Origin: an uncultured Alloprevotella sp.
GTDB taxonomy: Bacteria; Bacteroidota; Bacteroidia; Bacteroidales; Bacteroidaceae
Length of the DNA stretch: 64,000 nt
NCBI GenBank assembly: GCA_944322095.1
Contig: CALUNU010000010.1
Coordinates: forward strand, 1-64,000
Direction: 5' to 3'
Every line of letters begins with the position of its first letter. The first letter of the stretch is position 1. Made by a program: the position numbers and the translations under genes. This document shows positions 26,467-35,050 of the stretch, one piece after another. Under the pieces are notes generated by a model, which did no database searches, was not told the DNA's origin, and saw only the letters and a list, made by a program, of their open reading frames with translations.

Positions 26467-27291
26467 ATGCCTACGAAAAAAGAAGTACCTGCGGACATGT
26501 CCGTAGAGGAAAAACTGAGGAACCTCTATCAGTTGCAGACGTTGCTGTCTGAGATCGACAAGATCAAGACATTGCGCGGCGAGCTGCCTCTTGAAGTGCA
26601 GGACCTCGAAGACGAAATAGAAGGACTCACCACGCGCCTGAGCAACTACGGCGACGAAATCAAGAAACAGGAAGCAGAAATCGCTACGCGCAAACACAAC
26701 ATCGAGGAGGCCTCGGCTGCCGTGACCCGCTACAAGGCCCAACTCGACGACGTGCGCAACAACCGCGAATATGACATGCTGAACAAGGAAATAGAATTCC
26801 AGTCGCTCGAAATAGAACTCCAAAACAAAAAAATAGGTGAGGCCCGCCGCGTCATCGAAGCCAAACAAGCCGAAATAGCCGCCGGACAAAAGCAGCTCGA
26901 AGAGCGCCGCATCGACCTGGATGCCAAAAAAGTGGAACTGGACGACATCGTGGCCGAAACGAAAGCCGAGGAAGAGAAGCTGCGCGAGCAGGCCAAGGCC
27001 CTCGAGCTGACCATCGAGCCGCGCCTGCTCACGGCCTTCAAGCGCATCCGCAAGAGCAGCCGCAACGGCCTGGGCATCGTCTACGTGCAGCGCGACGCCT
27101 GCGGCGGATGCTTCAACAAGATACCGCCCCAGCGCCAGCTCGACATCCGCATGCGCAAGAAAATCATCGTTTGCGAGTATTGCGGACGCATTATGATAGA
27201 CCCCGAACTGGCCGGCGTGCAGATTGAAAAACCGGTGGAGAAGGAAAAAACGCCCCGCCGTCGCAAAACGCTGACGACGGAGGAGGCCTAA
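26467..27291 (+). CDS. C4-type zinc-ribbon protein with long coiled coil
   Basis: Protein of 274 residues. Residues 15-185 form a continuous charged coiled coil (QDLEDEIEGLTTRLSNYGDE and following). The C-terminal part has a four-cysteine zinc ribbon: two Cys in RDACGGCFNK and two in VCEYCGRIM, about residues 213-242. The function of the family is not established; nucleic-acid binding is often assumed. It ends in a basic tail. Co-transcribed with the Nif3-like gene and closed by a strong terminator. Confidence 0.88.
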   Translation: MPTKKEVPADMSVEEKLRNLYQLQTLLSEIDKIKTLRGELPLEVQDLEDEIEGLTTRLSNYGDEIKKQEAEIATRKHNIEEASAAVTRYKAQLDDVRNNREYDMLNKEIEFQSLEIELQNKKIGEARRVIEAKQAEIAAGQKQLEERRIDLDAKKVELDDIVAETKAEEEKLREQAKALELTIEPRLLTAFKRIRKSSRNGLGIVYVQRDACGGCFNKIPPQRQLDIRMRKKIIVCEYCGRIMIDPELAGVQIEKPVEKEKTPRRRKTLTTEEA

Positions 27292-27317
27292 GCCCTCGAC
27301 CGAGAGCCGCATAAAGC

Positions 27318-27356
27318 AGCCGGCCGGAACCTGTGATGATTCCGGCCGGCTTTTCT
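27318..27356. terminator. Bidirectional terminator
   Basis: A perfect 12-bp stem (27318-27329 with 27340-27351) and 10-base loop, followed by TTTTCT. It separates the convergent zinc-ribbon and HsdR-N genes. Confidence 0.85.
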
Positions 27357-27390
27357 ATGGGCTTCACGCAGGCGGCTTCTGGGAATACGG

Positions 27391-27846
27391 CTATGCCAGC
27401 TCGGAAAACGCAGGCACATCGCGCAGAAACGCATACGACGCCTCGGCATAGAGCATGCGGCAGCAAACGTGCATCAGTCCGTTGCTGACAAACAGATAAT
27501 CGGCGCGCAGCAGGCTGTTGTACGAACAAATCTGGTTGAAAACGTCCTGCGTGAGCGCCACCGTGGGCGCCTTATACTCCATCACGACGCGCGGACGCCC
27601 GCCATTGCGGTCGTAAAGCACGCTGTCGCACCGCCGCAACGAACCGTTGAGGCGGATGCCCACCTCGTTGGCCAGGAGCTGGGGCGGATAGCCCTTGTGG
27701 TCCACCAGAAAATGCGTGAAATGCTGACGCACCCATTCCTCGGGCGTCAGCTTGACATAGCGCCGCCTGAGGAAATCGAAAACATAGGTGATGCCTCCCG
27801 TTTGCCGCGTTTTTATCTCGGCAGGCGGCAAGTTTAATGAAATCAT
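27391..27846 (-). CDS. Orphan type I restriction HsdR-N domain protein
   Basis: Protein of 151 residues from the ATG at 27846 (MISLNLPPAEIKTRQ). It holds the nuclease-like core of type I restriction HsdR: Asp in CDSVLYDRNG near residue 90 and the ExK pair in VVMEYKAPT near 105. No helicase, specificity or methylase subunit is encoded nearby, so it is not a restriction system. Free-standing copies are common in Bacteroidetes and their role is unknown. Divergent from the AMP nucleosidase gene. Confidence 0.85.
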   Translation of the reverse strand: MISLNLPPAEIKTRQTGGITYVFDFLRRRYVKLTPEEWVRQHFTHFLVDHKGYPPQLLANEVGIRLNGSLRRCDSVLYDRNGGRPRVVMEYKAPTVALTQDVFNQICSYNSLLRADYLFVSNGLMHVCCRMLYAEASYAFLRDVPAFSELA

Positions 27847-27851
27847 TTTCT

Positions 27852-27859
27852 TACTTTTG
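27852..27859 (+). promoter_or_regulatory. -7 box of the amn-holA unit
   Basis: TACTTTTG at 27852-27859, 80 bases upstream of the AMP nucleosidase start, with no other good candidate between. Confidence 0.5.
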
Positions 27860-27938
27860 CAAAGTACACCCCTTCGCCCCGACTCTCCGGGCCGGAAGGC
27901 AGATGCTAACCGCTTTGTAAAACAAAAATACAAAGAAT

Positions 27939-28715
27939 ATGATATCCCGACAAGAAATCGTAGGCAATTGGCTGCAACGCTACACCAAAGTACCTTTGGA
28001 CGGCTTTGCCGAGCATGTGCTGCTCACCAATTTCAACAACTACGTCGACATCTTCTGCGAGCTCTGCGGTGTCGAACCGGTGGGCTACGAGGGCAACATG
28101 CGCACCGCAACCGCCCAAGGCATCACCATCATCAACTTCGGCATTGGCAGCCCCAACGCAGCCCTCATCATGGACCTCCTGAGCGCCATCAGCCCCAAAG
28201 CCTGCCTCTTCTTGGGCAAATGCGGCGGCATATCGGACAAGACGGGCCTGGGCGACTACATCCTCCCCCTGGCCGGCATACGCGGCGAAGGCACCTCCAA
28301 CGACTACCTGCCGCCCGAAGTGCCCTCGCTGCCGGCCTTCATGCTGCAACGCGCCGTCTCCACCGCCCTGCGCGACAACCACCACGACTATTGGACCGGC
28401 ACCGTCTACACCACCAACCGCCGCGTGTGGGAACACGACGAGCGCTTCAAAGCATATCTGCGCCAAACGCGCGCCATGGCCGTCGATATGGAAACCGCCA
28501 CGCTCTTTACCTGCGGCTTCTACAACCATATCCCCACGGGCGCCCTGCTCCTCGTTTCCGACAACCCGATGGTGCCCGAGGGCATCAAGACAGAGGCCAG
28601 CGACAAGCGGGTAACGCAATCGTTTGCCGCCACTCACGTGAAAATAGGTATCGAGTCGCTGCGCCTCATCATAGAGGAACGCAAAACCGTCCGCCACCTG
28701 AAATACGACTGGTAA
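27939..28715 (+). CDS. amn: AMP nucleosidase
   Basis: Hydrolyses AMP to adenine and ribose-5-phosphate, 258 residues, the short Bacteroidetes form that has only the catalytic nucleoside-phosphorylase-like domain. Visible core motifs are NFGIGSPNA (phosphate site), GKCGGI near residue 94 and DMETATLF near 185, which contacts the ribose. A regulatory N-terminal domain as in E. coli Amn is absent. The DNA polymerase delta gene follows 20 bases later. Confidence 0.9.
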   Translation: MISRQEIVGNWLQRYTKVPLDGFAEHVLLTNFNNYVDIFCELCGVEPVGYEGNMRTATAQGITIINFGIGSPNAALIMDLLSAISPKACLFLGKCGGISDKTGLGDYILPLAGIRGEGTSNDYLPPEVPSLPAFMLQRAVSTALRDNHHDYWTGTVYTTNRRVWEHDERFKAYLRQTRAMAVDMETATLFTCGFYNHIPTGALLLVSDNPMVPEGIKTEASDKRVTQSFAATHVKIGIESLRLIIEERKTVRHLKYDW

Positions 28716-28735
28716 CGGCTCCTCGCAATCGCCCC

Positions 28736-29776
28736 ATGACAACCACACAAAGCAACCGCAAAAACGCCTCTACCTCCTACGAAAGCATCGTGCGCGAGGT
28801 CAGAGCCGGCAACGTCAGGCCCATCTACTACCTGATGGGCGAAGAGAGCTATTATATCGACCGCCTGGCCGACTTTATCACCGACAGCACGCTGCTGCCC
28901 GAAGAGAAGGACTTCAACCTCATCACCCTCTACGGGCCCGAAACCGCCATCGACGACGTCATCAATGCGTGCAAGGGCTTCCCCATGGGCGCCAAACGCG
29001 TCGTCGTATGCGTCCGCGAGGCGCAGGGACTGCGCGGCATCGACCGCTTGGAGTTTTACCTGAAACAGCCTCAGCCCTCCACCGTGCTTATATGCTGCCA
29101 TAAAAACGGCAGCCTCGACCGACGGAAAAAAATCTGCACGCTCATCGAAAAAAACGGCGTGCTCTTCGAAAGCAAAAAGCTATACGACAGCCAGCTCCCC
29201 ACGTTTATCCGCGATTACCTGAAACGAAAAAAAATTGCCATCGAACCTGAAGCGGCTGCCATGCTCGGCGAATACGTCGGGGCCGACTTAAACCGTCTCG
29301 CAGGCGAACTGGACAAGCTCGCCATCTCCCTGCCCGCCGGCGAACGCACCGTCACCCAAGCGCTCGTCCGCCGCAATGTTGCCATGACGCGCGATTTCAG
29401 CATCTTCGAAATGCAGGATGCACTCGTCAGAAAAGACATTGTAAAGGTTAATCAAATAGCACACTATTTTGACAGCAATCCAAAAGATTTTTCCATCCAA
29501 AAACTGCTGGCTTCGCTCTTTAAATTCTTCTCTAACCTGATGCTTGCCTACTACGCACCCGAGAAGAGCGAAAGGGGGATAGCCGCCTGGCTGGGCATCA
29601 CAGAGTGGCAAGCCAAAAAGAACTACCTCCCCGCGATGCGCAACTACACGGGAACGAAAGTGCTCCACATCATCGAACAGATCCGACGCACCGACGCGCG
29701 CTCAAAAGGCATCGACAACCCCGCAACCTCCGACGGCGACTTAATGAAAGAGCTCTTCTTTTTCATCCTCCACTGA
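28736..29776 (+). CDS. holA: DNA polymerase III subunit delta
   Basis: Clamp-loader subunit that opens the sliding clamp, 346 residues from the ATG at 28736. The N-terminal AAA-like domain includes GNVRPIYYLMGEESYYID and a degenerate P-loop, as expected because delta does not bind ATP. The C-terminal collar domain holds FSIFEMQDALVRKD and SFFKF-like helices near 235-260. It is the last gene before the AT-rich gap proposed as replication origin; the link in function is notable but may be chance. Confidence 0.92.
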   Translation: MTTTQSNRKNASTSYESIVREVRAGNVRPIYYLMGEESYYIDRLADFITDSTLLPEEKDFNLITLYGPETAIDDVINACKGFPMGAKRVVVCVREAQGLRGIDRLEFYLKQPQPSTVLICCHKNGSLDRRKKICTLIEKNGVLFESKKLYDSQLPTFIRDYLKRKKIAIEPEAAAMLGEYVGADLNRLAGELDKLAISLPAGERTVTQALVRRNVAMTRDFSIFEMQDALVRKDIVKVNQIAHYFDSNPKDFSIQKLLASLFKFFSNLMLAYYAPEKSERGIAAWLGITEWQAKKNYLPAMRNYTGTKVLHIIEQIRRTDARSKGIDNPATSDGDLMKELFFFILH

Positions 29777-29815
29777 AAAAAGTCAGCAGAAAACATCCAC
29801 CTCCAACCAGTCTTC

Positions 29816-29857
29816 GGCGGCAAAAACTTCCCCAAGTTGTTGCCGCCTTTTCTTTTC
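29816..29857 (+). terminator. Terminator of holA
   Basis: GGCGGCA (29816-29822) pairs with TGCCGCC (29841-29847), with an inner AACTT/AAGTT pairing, and is followed by TTTTCTTTT. Confidence 0.85.
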
Positions 29858-29946
29858 ACCTCCCGTTCCTCCACGCAAAGCACACGCCCCAGAACCTTAC
29901 GTTCTCTGAATTTTTGCTGCTAAAAATGTAAATTGTACGCCGCAAA

Positions 29947-30027
29947 GCCACTTTTCACTCCGAAAAATGCCATTTTACGCCCTCAAAAACCGACAGCAAT
30001 CAGCCCAAACCGCCATTTTTTACTCCG
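29947..30027 (+). repeat. Three short iteron-like repeats
   Basis: Related units at 29947-29962 (GCCACTTTTCACTCCG), 29969-29982 (GCCATTTTACGCCC) and 30012-30027 (GCCATTTTTTACTCCG) within the C-rich arm of the gap. They share GCCAyTTTT followed by aCtCC or a close variant. Confidence 0.45.
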
Positions 30028-30079
30028 TTAACATCTCTTTCAGCCCCATTCGATCGCTCTAAAAAAGCAACAAACAAAT

Positions 30080-30088
30080 TTATACACA
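30080..30088 (+). other. DnaA-box match
   Basis: TTATACACA at 30080-30088 fits the relaxed DnaA box TTATNCACA. A one-mismatch site TTATCAACA lies at 30270-30278 and a two-mismatch CCATCCACA at 30312-30320. Confidence 0.45.
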
Positions 30089-30696
30089 ACACATTACACA
30101 AAAACAAAGCCGTCAACACTCGCTTAAATCCATCCTCCCGAACTTTTCATCGAAATAAACGAAATTTCCCAAAGAGCAGCTTCCTCCAAGCCGGCAAATT
30201 CACAATAAACCAATATTAATAATCATATTTGCAAATCAACAAATACAAATCAAAACACGACTGCCTTATTTATCAACAAACCTACAAAAACTTCCTTCCC
30301 ATCTACAAAAACCATCCACACATCAAAACAGCATTTCAAAACCGAAACCAAAGTTTTCAAAAAGTAAACTCAATTTTTATTCACACCAAACCATCATATC
30401 TTTTCTCTTTGCAAACCAGATATTTAAGCAAATATATTCTACTTTTCATCTCGCAAAATTATCAAGCCGGCAGCCAATTGGGAGCGGAGTTGATATTTGT
30501 AGATTGGGAAGAGAAAATAAGCGTTTAGGAGCTAATATCTTATTTTGATGCGTTATTGTAATGTTTTAAGCGGTTTTGAAGGGTTTCATTTACGTATGTA
30601 GTTTTTTCTTATGAGTTTTCAACATGGTAGTTTGGGAATGTAGATTTATAAATACAAATGCAAAGTTTCGGTTTTGAGCATATAAATCAACAAACG

Positions 30697-30727
30697 TTGC
30701 AGCTGTTGATTTTTATCTTTATCTTTG
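30697..30727 (+). promoter_or_regulatory. Promoter of the XRE gene
   Basis: TTG at 30697-30699, 20 bases, TATCTTTG at 30720-30727, about 100 bases upstream of the start codon. Confidence 0.5.
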
Positions 30728-30828
30728 TAGAGGCTACGGAAAAGGCATTTTTGGCTGCTCCGACGCCGCAACGGGCAGACGGCATACGAAAACGAGGTGC
30801 TGCGAGCCCCTATTGATATGTTAAGATT

Positions 30829-31332
30829 ATGAAAGAGAGAATCAGACAGATAATGGAGCATGAGGGAATGTCGCAACAGGAATTCGCTGCCAAGCTGGAA
30901 ATTTCTGCCGCTTCGCTTTCCAGCATCTTCACGGGAAGAACCAATCCTACGAACAAACATGTGCAAGCCATCCATCGGGCTTTCCCTGACATCAATATAA
31001 AATGGTTGCTCTTCGGCGAAGAAGAAATGTACACGCATTCGGAAAGCGAAGGTGCAGAAGAAAAAACGGGGAACGCAGAGGAAGCAACCTCGTCGAGCGA
31101 AAGCAGGGCGGAGAGCAGAACGAGGGAGCTCCCCTTCCCTCCCCCGCAGACGGAAAGCAGAGAAGCGAAAGAGAGCGACAGGCATTACGGAACGGGCTGC
31201 CAGCTCCCTCCCATCGGGTTTCGGACGTATATCGAAAAAGAACAAGAAAGTAACAGGTCCAAACGGCAGATAAAAGAAATTCGCGTGTTTTTCGACGACG
31301 GCACTTACGAGGCTTTCGTGCCGAGCAAGTGA
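30829..31332 (+). CDS. XRE-family helix-turn-helix protein
   Basis: Protein of 167 residues. Residues 3-60 are an XRE helix-turn-helix domain (MSQQEFAAKLEISAASLSSI and GRTNPTNKHVQAI). Residues 65-130 are low complexity, rich in Glu, Ser, Arg and Pro. The C-terminus ends in a short beta motif (IKEIRVFFDDGTYEAF). This layout is frequent in Bacteroidetes; targets are not known. It is the first gene to the right of the candidate origin and reads away from it. Confidence 0.82.
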   Translation: MKERIRQIMEHEGMSQQEFAAKLEISAASLSSIFTGRTNPTNKHVQAIHRAFPDINIKWLLFGEEEMYTHSESEGAEEKTGNAEEATSSSESRAESRTRELPFPPPQTESREAKESDRHYGTGCQLPPIGFRTYIEKEQESNRSKRQIKEIRVFFDDGTYEAFVPSK

Positions 31333-31393
31333 ACTGTTTTGGCGATCGGGCTTCTCCCTTTTTCCAACCTTCCGACGCGCTCCTTACAAACAG

Positions 31394-31429
31394 AAGCCGG
31401 CCCCCTGCGTTCTGGCAGGGAGCCGGCTT
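31394..31429. terminator. Hairpin between convergent genes
   Basis: Arms of 15 bases (31394-31408 and 31415-31429) pair with one mismatch around a six-base loop. There is no strong T run on either side, so terminator activity is likely but not certain. Confidence 0.55.
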
Positions 31430-31451
31430 GCGTTGCAATAAAAAACGTCTG

Positions 31452-31820
31452 CTACAACTTCGACATGAAACGTTCCCGATCGACGACGTAACGCACGTGC
31501 GTGCCGCGGCCCACCTCGCCATGCGCATCTTCGGCATGGAGCGAGAACGTCAGTTTACGCCCGTCGACGGCAGTGAGCTCGGCCGTGGCCCGCACAGCCT
31601 CGCCCATGGCGGTCGGTTTGACGTGCGCCACGTCGATGGCCGCCCCGACGGTTGTGCTCCCCTCGGGCAGAGAAGCTGCGACAGCCTGCATGGCTGCATT
31701 TTCCATGAGGGCCACGAGCGCCGGCGTGGCAAAAACAGGCAGATCGCCCGACCCCATGGCCCGGGCCGTGTTGCTTTCGGTTACAAAGACCGAAGCTGTG
31801 TGAGTTAATCCTATTTCCAT
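31452..31820 (-). CDS. Hotdog-fold thioesterase (FlK-like)
   Basis: Protein of 122 residues from the ATG at 31820 (MEIGLTHT). It shows the FlK-like pattern: a conserved VFATPALVALMENAA segment containing the catalytic-type Thr and Glu near residues 33-42, TTVGAAIDVAHVKPT near 60, then a beta strand pair ending in HVRYVVD. Members hydrolyse acyl-CoA thioesters; the substrate here is unknown. It starts one base from the stop of the upstream secreted protein gene and ends the ruvC-led operon. Confidence 0.82.
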   Translation of the reverse strand: MEIGLTHTASVFVTESNTARAMGSGDLPVFATPALVALMENAAMQAVAASLPEGSTTVGAAIDVAHVKPTAMGEAVRATAELTAVDGRKLTFSLHAEDAHGEVGRGTHVRYVVDRERFMSKL

Positions 31821-31821
31821 A

Positions 31822-32343
31822 TTATTTATTGTGTTGTTTGTCTTCAACGGATGCCGGCGGAGCCGCCTCGCCCTGCTCCCCGCTGATTTCCCGAAAGGCT
31901 TTTTCCCAATCGGTATCGAGCGAAAAGCGCGCAGGCGTCTTCCGGTCGTTTGAAAATGCCCGTGTCGTAACGGTATCGGGGTCGCAAAAAAGGGGATGCG
32001 TCGTGGCAGCTTTCACAAAGCGGTAATAGAGCTCCTTCCGTTGCTCATGCGAAAGCCCTTCCTTGCGGAAGACGTCGTGCAGGAAGCGGGTGGAAAACTC
32101 CGACAAGTAGTAGGCCTGCACGTCGAGCAGCCGCGAAGCATCGGCTGCCGACAGCGTATCGGCATGCTCGCGCATATAGAGCAGGGCTGCACGCTGAAAA
32201 GATGCCAGATGCGTCTGCACAAAGCCGTAGCCCGACGAACTGAGCACGCGATTGGCCCCGGAAAGCACCCTGTCAAAGACTGCCTGCGCCCCGGCAGCGT
32301 AGCAGACAGCGGCAAAAAGCAGCAAAAACAGTGTTCGTCTCAT
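31822..32343 (-). CDS. Secreted protein of unknown function
   Basis: Protein of 173 residues from the ATG at 32343 (MRRTLFLLLF); the in-frame TTG at 32352 is less likely. A signal peptide ends at AGAQA near residue 20. The mature part is helical, with conserved-looking FVQTHLASFQRAALLYMREH and HPLFCDPDTV, and a low-complexity Glu/Pro tail. No family or reaction is recognised. It follows the double ABC ATPase by 5 bases. Confidence 0.7.
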   Translation of the reverse strand: MRRTLFLLLFAAVCYAAGAQAVFDRVLSGANRVLSSSGYGFVQTHLASFQRAALLYMREHADTLSAADASRLLDVQAYYLSEFSTRFLHDVFRKEGLSHEQRKELYYRFVKAATTHPLFCDPDTVTTRAFSNDRKTPARFSLDTDWEKAFREISGEQGEAAPPASVEDKQHNK

Positions 32344-32348
32344 AGTTG

Positions 32349-33782
32349 TCAATTTTCGTCATGTTTCACCAAGTGCAGCCGGCGGTCGATGCACGGCGGC
32401 AGTTCGTTTTCGTAATGGGACACCATGATGAGCGTGTGGTGGCCCGTGCGCACGTAAGCGTCGAGCAATGCCCGGGCGCGCAGCAGGCGGGCGTCGTCGA
32501 GCCCCTGGAACGGTTCGTCGAGCACCAGCAGTGGCGGACTCTTGACAAAGGCCCGCACGAGCAGCACCAGGCGTTGTTCGCCGCTCGACAGCCGCGTATA
32601 GGGCACGTCGACCCAGGCTTCGGCGCCGAACAGGCGCATCCACGCCATGCAGCGGTCGCGCTCGACGGCCGAGGTGCGGCGCAGGAGCCCCAGCGTGTCG
32701 TGCAGGCCGCCGGCCACGACGTCGACCGCCGGGACGGGGCGGTTGCAGACGGCGAAAAGCTCGGGCGAAACGTAGCCGATGCGCCGCTTGATGTCCCAGA
32801 TGCTTTCGCCCCGGCCGCGGGCGGCTCCGAAAAGGCGGATGCCGCACGCATAGGCCATGGGGTTGTCGGCGCAGACGAGCGAAAGGAGCGTCGACTTGCC
32901 CGCCCCGTTATCGCCCGTGAGGGCCCAGCATTCGCCGCGCCGTACGTCCCACGCGTCGAGACGGAGCACGGCGTGGCCGTCGTAGCTGATGCGAAGGTCG
33001 CGACAGCTCACCACCTCGTCGCATGCAGGCACCGTGCCCTGGGCCGAAAGAGCGGCCAGAGAGCCGAGCTCGGCCGGCGAAAGAACACCGCCATCCGTCG
33101 GCTCCGCAGCCGTCTGCTCCCACACGTCGCGCGGCAGCTTGGGCCCCACGCAGCGCTGCCCGACCGTAACCACGTGCGTTACGAACGACGGCACCTCGGA
33201 GCGCCGGCACAGCAGGAGCACAACCGTCGTCGTGCGCGCCAGCTCCGCCAGCAATGCGGAAAACTGCGACCGCGCCCCTGCGTCGAGGCCTATGAACGGA
33301 TTGTCGACGAAGAGCAGACGCGGGCGCCCCGCCACGGCGCGTGCCATGCGGAAGAGCCGCAGCTCGCCCGTGGAAAGTTCGATGACGCGTCTCGCCAGCA
33401 ACGGCGCCACGCGGGCAGCCAGCGGTCCGTCGGCGGCTGCGCCCAACGCCTCGGCCACCGTGGGGCAACCCGAGCCGTCCCATCGGTTCCAGCGCTGCTG
33501 ATAATAGGCCGGCAAATTGCCGCCGTAAGCATCGCGAAAGGAGACGTAAGCCACCTCGTCCGAAAGCCTGCGCCCGGCAGCGGGCCGGAAGCCATACTCC
33601 AACCTGCCGGCCAAGAGCGGGAGAGCGCCGCTCAGCATGCCCGCCAGCAACGTCTTGCCGCCGCCGTTGGGGCCGAAGAGCGCCACCGCCTCGCCCCCGC
33701 CAATCGAGAGCGAAGCTGGGCGAGCCAGCCGGCGTGAAGGGTCGCGGGCCATGCCGTCGGTGAGGCGCACTACTTCCTGCAT
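32349..33782 (-). CDS. Double ABC ATPase (ModF-like)
   Basis: Cytosolic protein of 477 residues made of two nucleotide-binding domains and no membrane segment. Domain 1 has Walker [10 protein letters not shown] (about 34-42) and signature LSTGEL, but Walker B ends VDNP where DE is normal, and no H-loop His is visible. Domain 2 is intact: [28 protein letters not shown] and VSHYE. E. coli ModF has the same two-domain plan and unknown role. It overlaps ruvC by 13 bases. No permease adjoins it. Confidence 0.85.
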   Translation of the reverse strand: MQEVVRLTDGMARDPSRRLARPASLSIGGGEAVALFGPNGGGKTLLAGMLSGALPLLAGRLEYGFRPAAGRRLSDEVAYVSFRDAYGGNLPAYYQQRWNRWDGSGCPTVAEALGAAADGPLAARVAPLLARRVIELSTGELRLFRMARAVAGRPRLLFVDNPFIGLDAGARSQFSALLAELARTTTVVLLLCRRSEVPSFVTHVVTVGQRCVGPKLPRDVWEQTAAEPTDGGVLSPAELGSLAALSAQGTVPACDEVVSCRDLRISYDGHAVLRLDAWDVRRGECWALTGDNGAGKSTLLSLVCADNPMAYACGIRLFGAARGRGESIWDIKRRIGYVSPELFAVCNRPVPAVDVVAGGLHDTLGLLRRTSAVERDRCMAWMRLFGAEAWVDVPYTRLSSGEQRLVLLVRAFVKSPPLLVLDEPFQGLDDARLLRARALLDAYVRTGHHTLIMVSHYENELPPCIDRRLHLVKHDEN

Positions 33783-34408
33783 GTCAGTTCCAAGAGTTTG
33801 CGGGCCGGCCCCGTGGGAGCCGAAACGCGCGCACCGTTCTTACGCACAAAATCGGCCCACGTGCGGGGGCCGTCCGAGCGCAGGGCGTCGCGCCCCGATT
33901 GCAGAAAATGGCAATAAGCCGCCCCGAGCGCGTCCGTTGCGTCGAGATAGGGCAGCATCGACTCCTCGCGGATACGCAGCACCTGCTTCAGGATGGCGGC
34001 CACCTGCTCCTTGCTGGCCTGCCCGTTGCCCGTAATGGCCATTTTTATCTTCAAAGGCGCATATTCGTGGATAGGCACGTCGCGACTTATGGCCGCAGCG
34101 ATGGCCACGCCCTGCGCCCGTCCGAGCTTCAGCATGCTCTGCACGTTTTTTCCGAAGAAAGGAGCCTCGATGGCCATCTCGTCGGGCAGGAACGACTCGA
34201 TAATGCCGATAACGCGCTCGTAGATGCGCCCCAGCTTCAAGTAAACGTCGCCACACCGCCTGAGATCGATGACGCCCATGGCCACCATCGACGCCTGCCG
34301 GCCCTTGACGCTCAGCACGCCGTAGCCCAGCACGTTTGTGCCCGGGTCGATGCCCAAGATGACCCTTTCGGCCGGCTCTTTCCGCGCTGCGGCGCCTTTC
34401 GTATCCAT
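33770..34408 (-). CDS. ruvC: Holliday-junction endonuclease RuvC
   Basis: Resolves Holliday junctions with RuvAB. All four catalytic acids are visible: Asp in ILGIDPGTN, Glu in [11 protein letters not shown], and two Asp in [13 protein letters not shown]. About 212 residues from the ATG at 34408. ATGs at 34414 and 34420 are also in frame, but the -7 box at 34440-34433 would leave almost no leader for them. The C-terminus is about 25 residues longer than many RuvC proteins and basic. First gene of a four-gene minus-strand unit. Confidence 0.92.
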   Translation of the reverse strand: MDTKGAAARKEPAERVILGIDPGTNVLGYGVLSVKGRQASMVAMGVIDLRRCGDVYLKLGRIYERVIGIIESFLPDEMAIEAPFFGKNVQSMLKLGRAQGVAIAAAISRDVPIHEYAPLKIKMAITGNGQASKEQVAAILKQVLRIREESMLPYLDATDALGAAYCHFLQSGRDALRSDGPRTWADFVRKNGARVSAPTGPARKLLELTCRK

Positions 34409-34432
34409 CGTCATGCGCATTCTTTTTACGGG

Positions 34433-34440
34433 CAAAAGTA
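34433..34440 (-). promoter_or_regulatory. -7 box of ruvC
   Basis: Minus-strand TACTTTTG at 34440-34433. The expected -33 element is not clear. Confidence 0.5.
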
Positions 34441-34504
34441 CGTAAAGGCAGCAAAATTGCACTTTTTTTATTGTGAAAGATTATTACGCCGCGATTAAAA
34501 TTCA

Positions 34505-34512
34505 TACATTTG
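34505..34512 (+). promoter_or_regulatory. -7 box of the DUF1573 gene
   Basis: TACATTTG at 34505-34512, 100 bases upstream of the start at 34612. Confidence 0.4.
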
Positions 34513-34611
34513 CAGCGACTTATCATAACTTAGCGGTAATGGCCCCTGCCCCGCCCCTTGCGGCCTGTGGGAGGCCTGCCCGCAAAACCAGAAACGTAAA
34601 CGCATCGAAAC

Positions 34612-34998
34612 ATGAAGCACCGCATGCCGGCCCTGGCCCTGGCCCTGTTTTTTCTTGGGAGCTCATCGCTGTTTGCTCAGGCCATAATCAAATTTGAAAA
34701 GAGCTCCCACAATTTTGGTACCTTCAAAGAAAAAGACGCTCAGACGTACGTCTTCAAGTTTACCAACACAGGCGACGAACCCCTTGTCGTGCAGCAGGTG
34801 TTCACCTCGTGCGGCTGCGTGGCCCGCAGCTTCACGAAAGAACCTGTGTCGCCGGGCAAGAGCGGCGAAATCAAGGTGACCTACAACGGCAAGGGAAAGA
34901 TGCCCGGCAAGTTCAGCAAGGTCATCACCGTGCGCACCAACGCAAAGCCCAACGTCACGCGCCTCTACATCGAGGGCACCATGACCGTCGACGAATGA
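34612..34998 (+). CDS. DUF1573 periplasmic protein
   Basis: Secreted protein of 128 residues: signal peptide to about residue 22 (SSLFAQ), then one immunoglobulin-like DUF1573 domain (FEKSSHNFGTFKEKDAQTY, FTSCGCVARSFTKEPVSPGK). The Cys pair in SCGC is typical of the family. Function is not established. It lies 52 bases upstream of the mannose-1-phosphate guanylyltransferase gene and may be co-transcribed with it. Confidence 0.9.
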   Translation: MKHRMPALALALFFLGSSSLFAQAIIKFEKSSHNFGTFKEKDAQTYVFKFTNTGDEPLVVQQVFTSCGCVARSFTKEPVSPGKSGEIKVTYNGKGKMPGKFSKVITVRTNAKPNVTRLYIEGTMTVDE

Positions 34999-35050
34999 AA
35001 ACGGCGCCCGGCCGACGCCCCACGTCCTTAACGTCTAACACCGCTATTAT

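Larger units (their letters stand above)
29880..30828. other. AT-rich gene-free gap with abrupt skew reversal; candidate oriC
   Basis: No credible gene in about 950 bases. Counting by eye, 29941-30480 has 42 G and 154 C on the + strand, whereas 30481-30660 has 45 G and 12 C; the sign flips within about 20 bases of 30480, and A/T skew flips with it. C-rich to G-rich, left to right, is the direction expected at a bidirectional origin. One DnaA-box match (TTATACACA, 30080-30088), near matches at 30270 and 30312, and short repeats at 29947-30027 support this. It is not proof. Confidence 0.5.

Noticed and set aside
27391..27846. HsdR-N domain as part of a restriction-modification system
   Set aside because: No methylase, specificity or helicase gene is present anywhere near it.
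30229..30528. Open frame of 99 codons in the AT-rich gap
   Set aside because: Its composition is simply that of the A- and C-rich DNA (Lys, Asn, Ile, Tyr, Gln), it lacks a promoter or family resemblance, and it spans the skew switch point.
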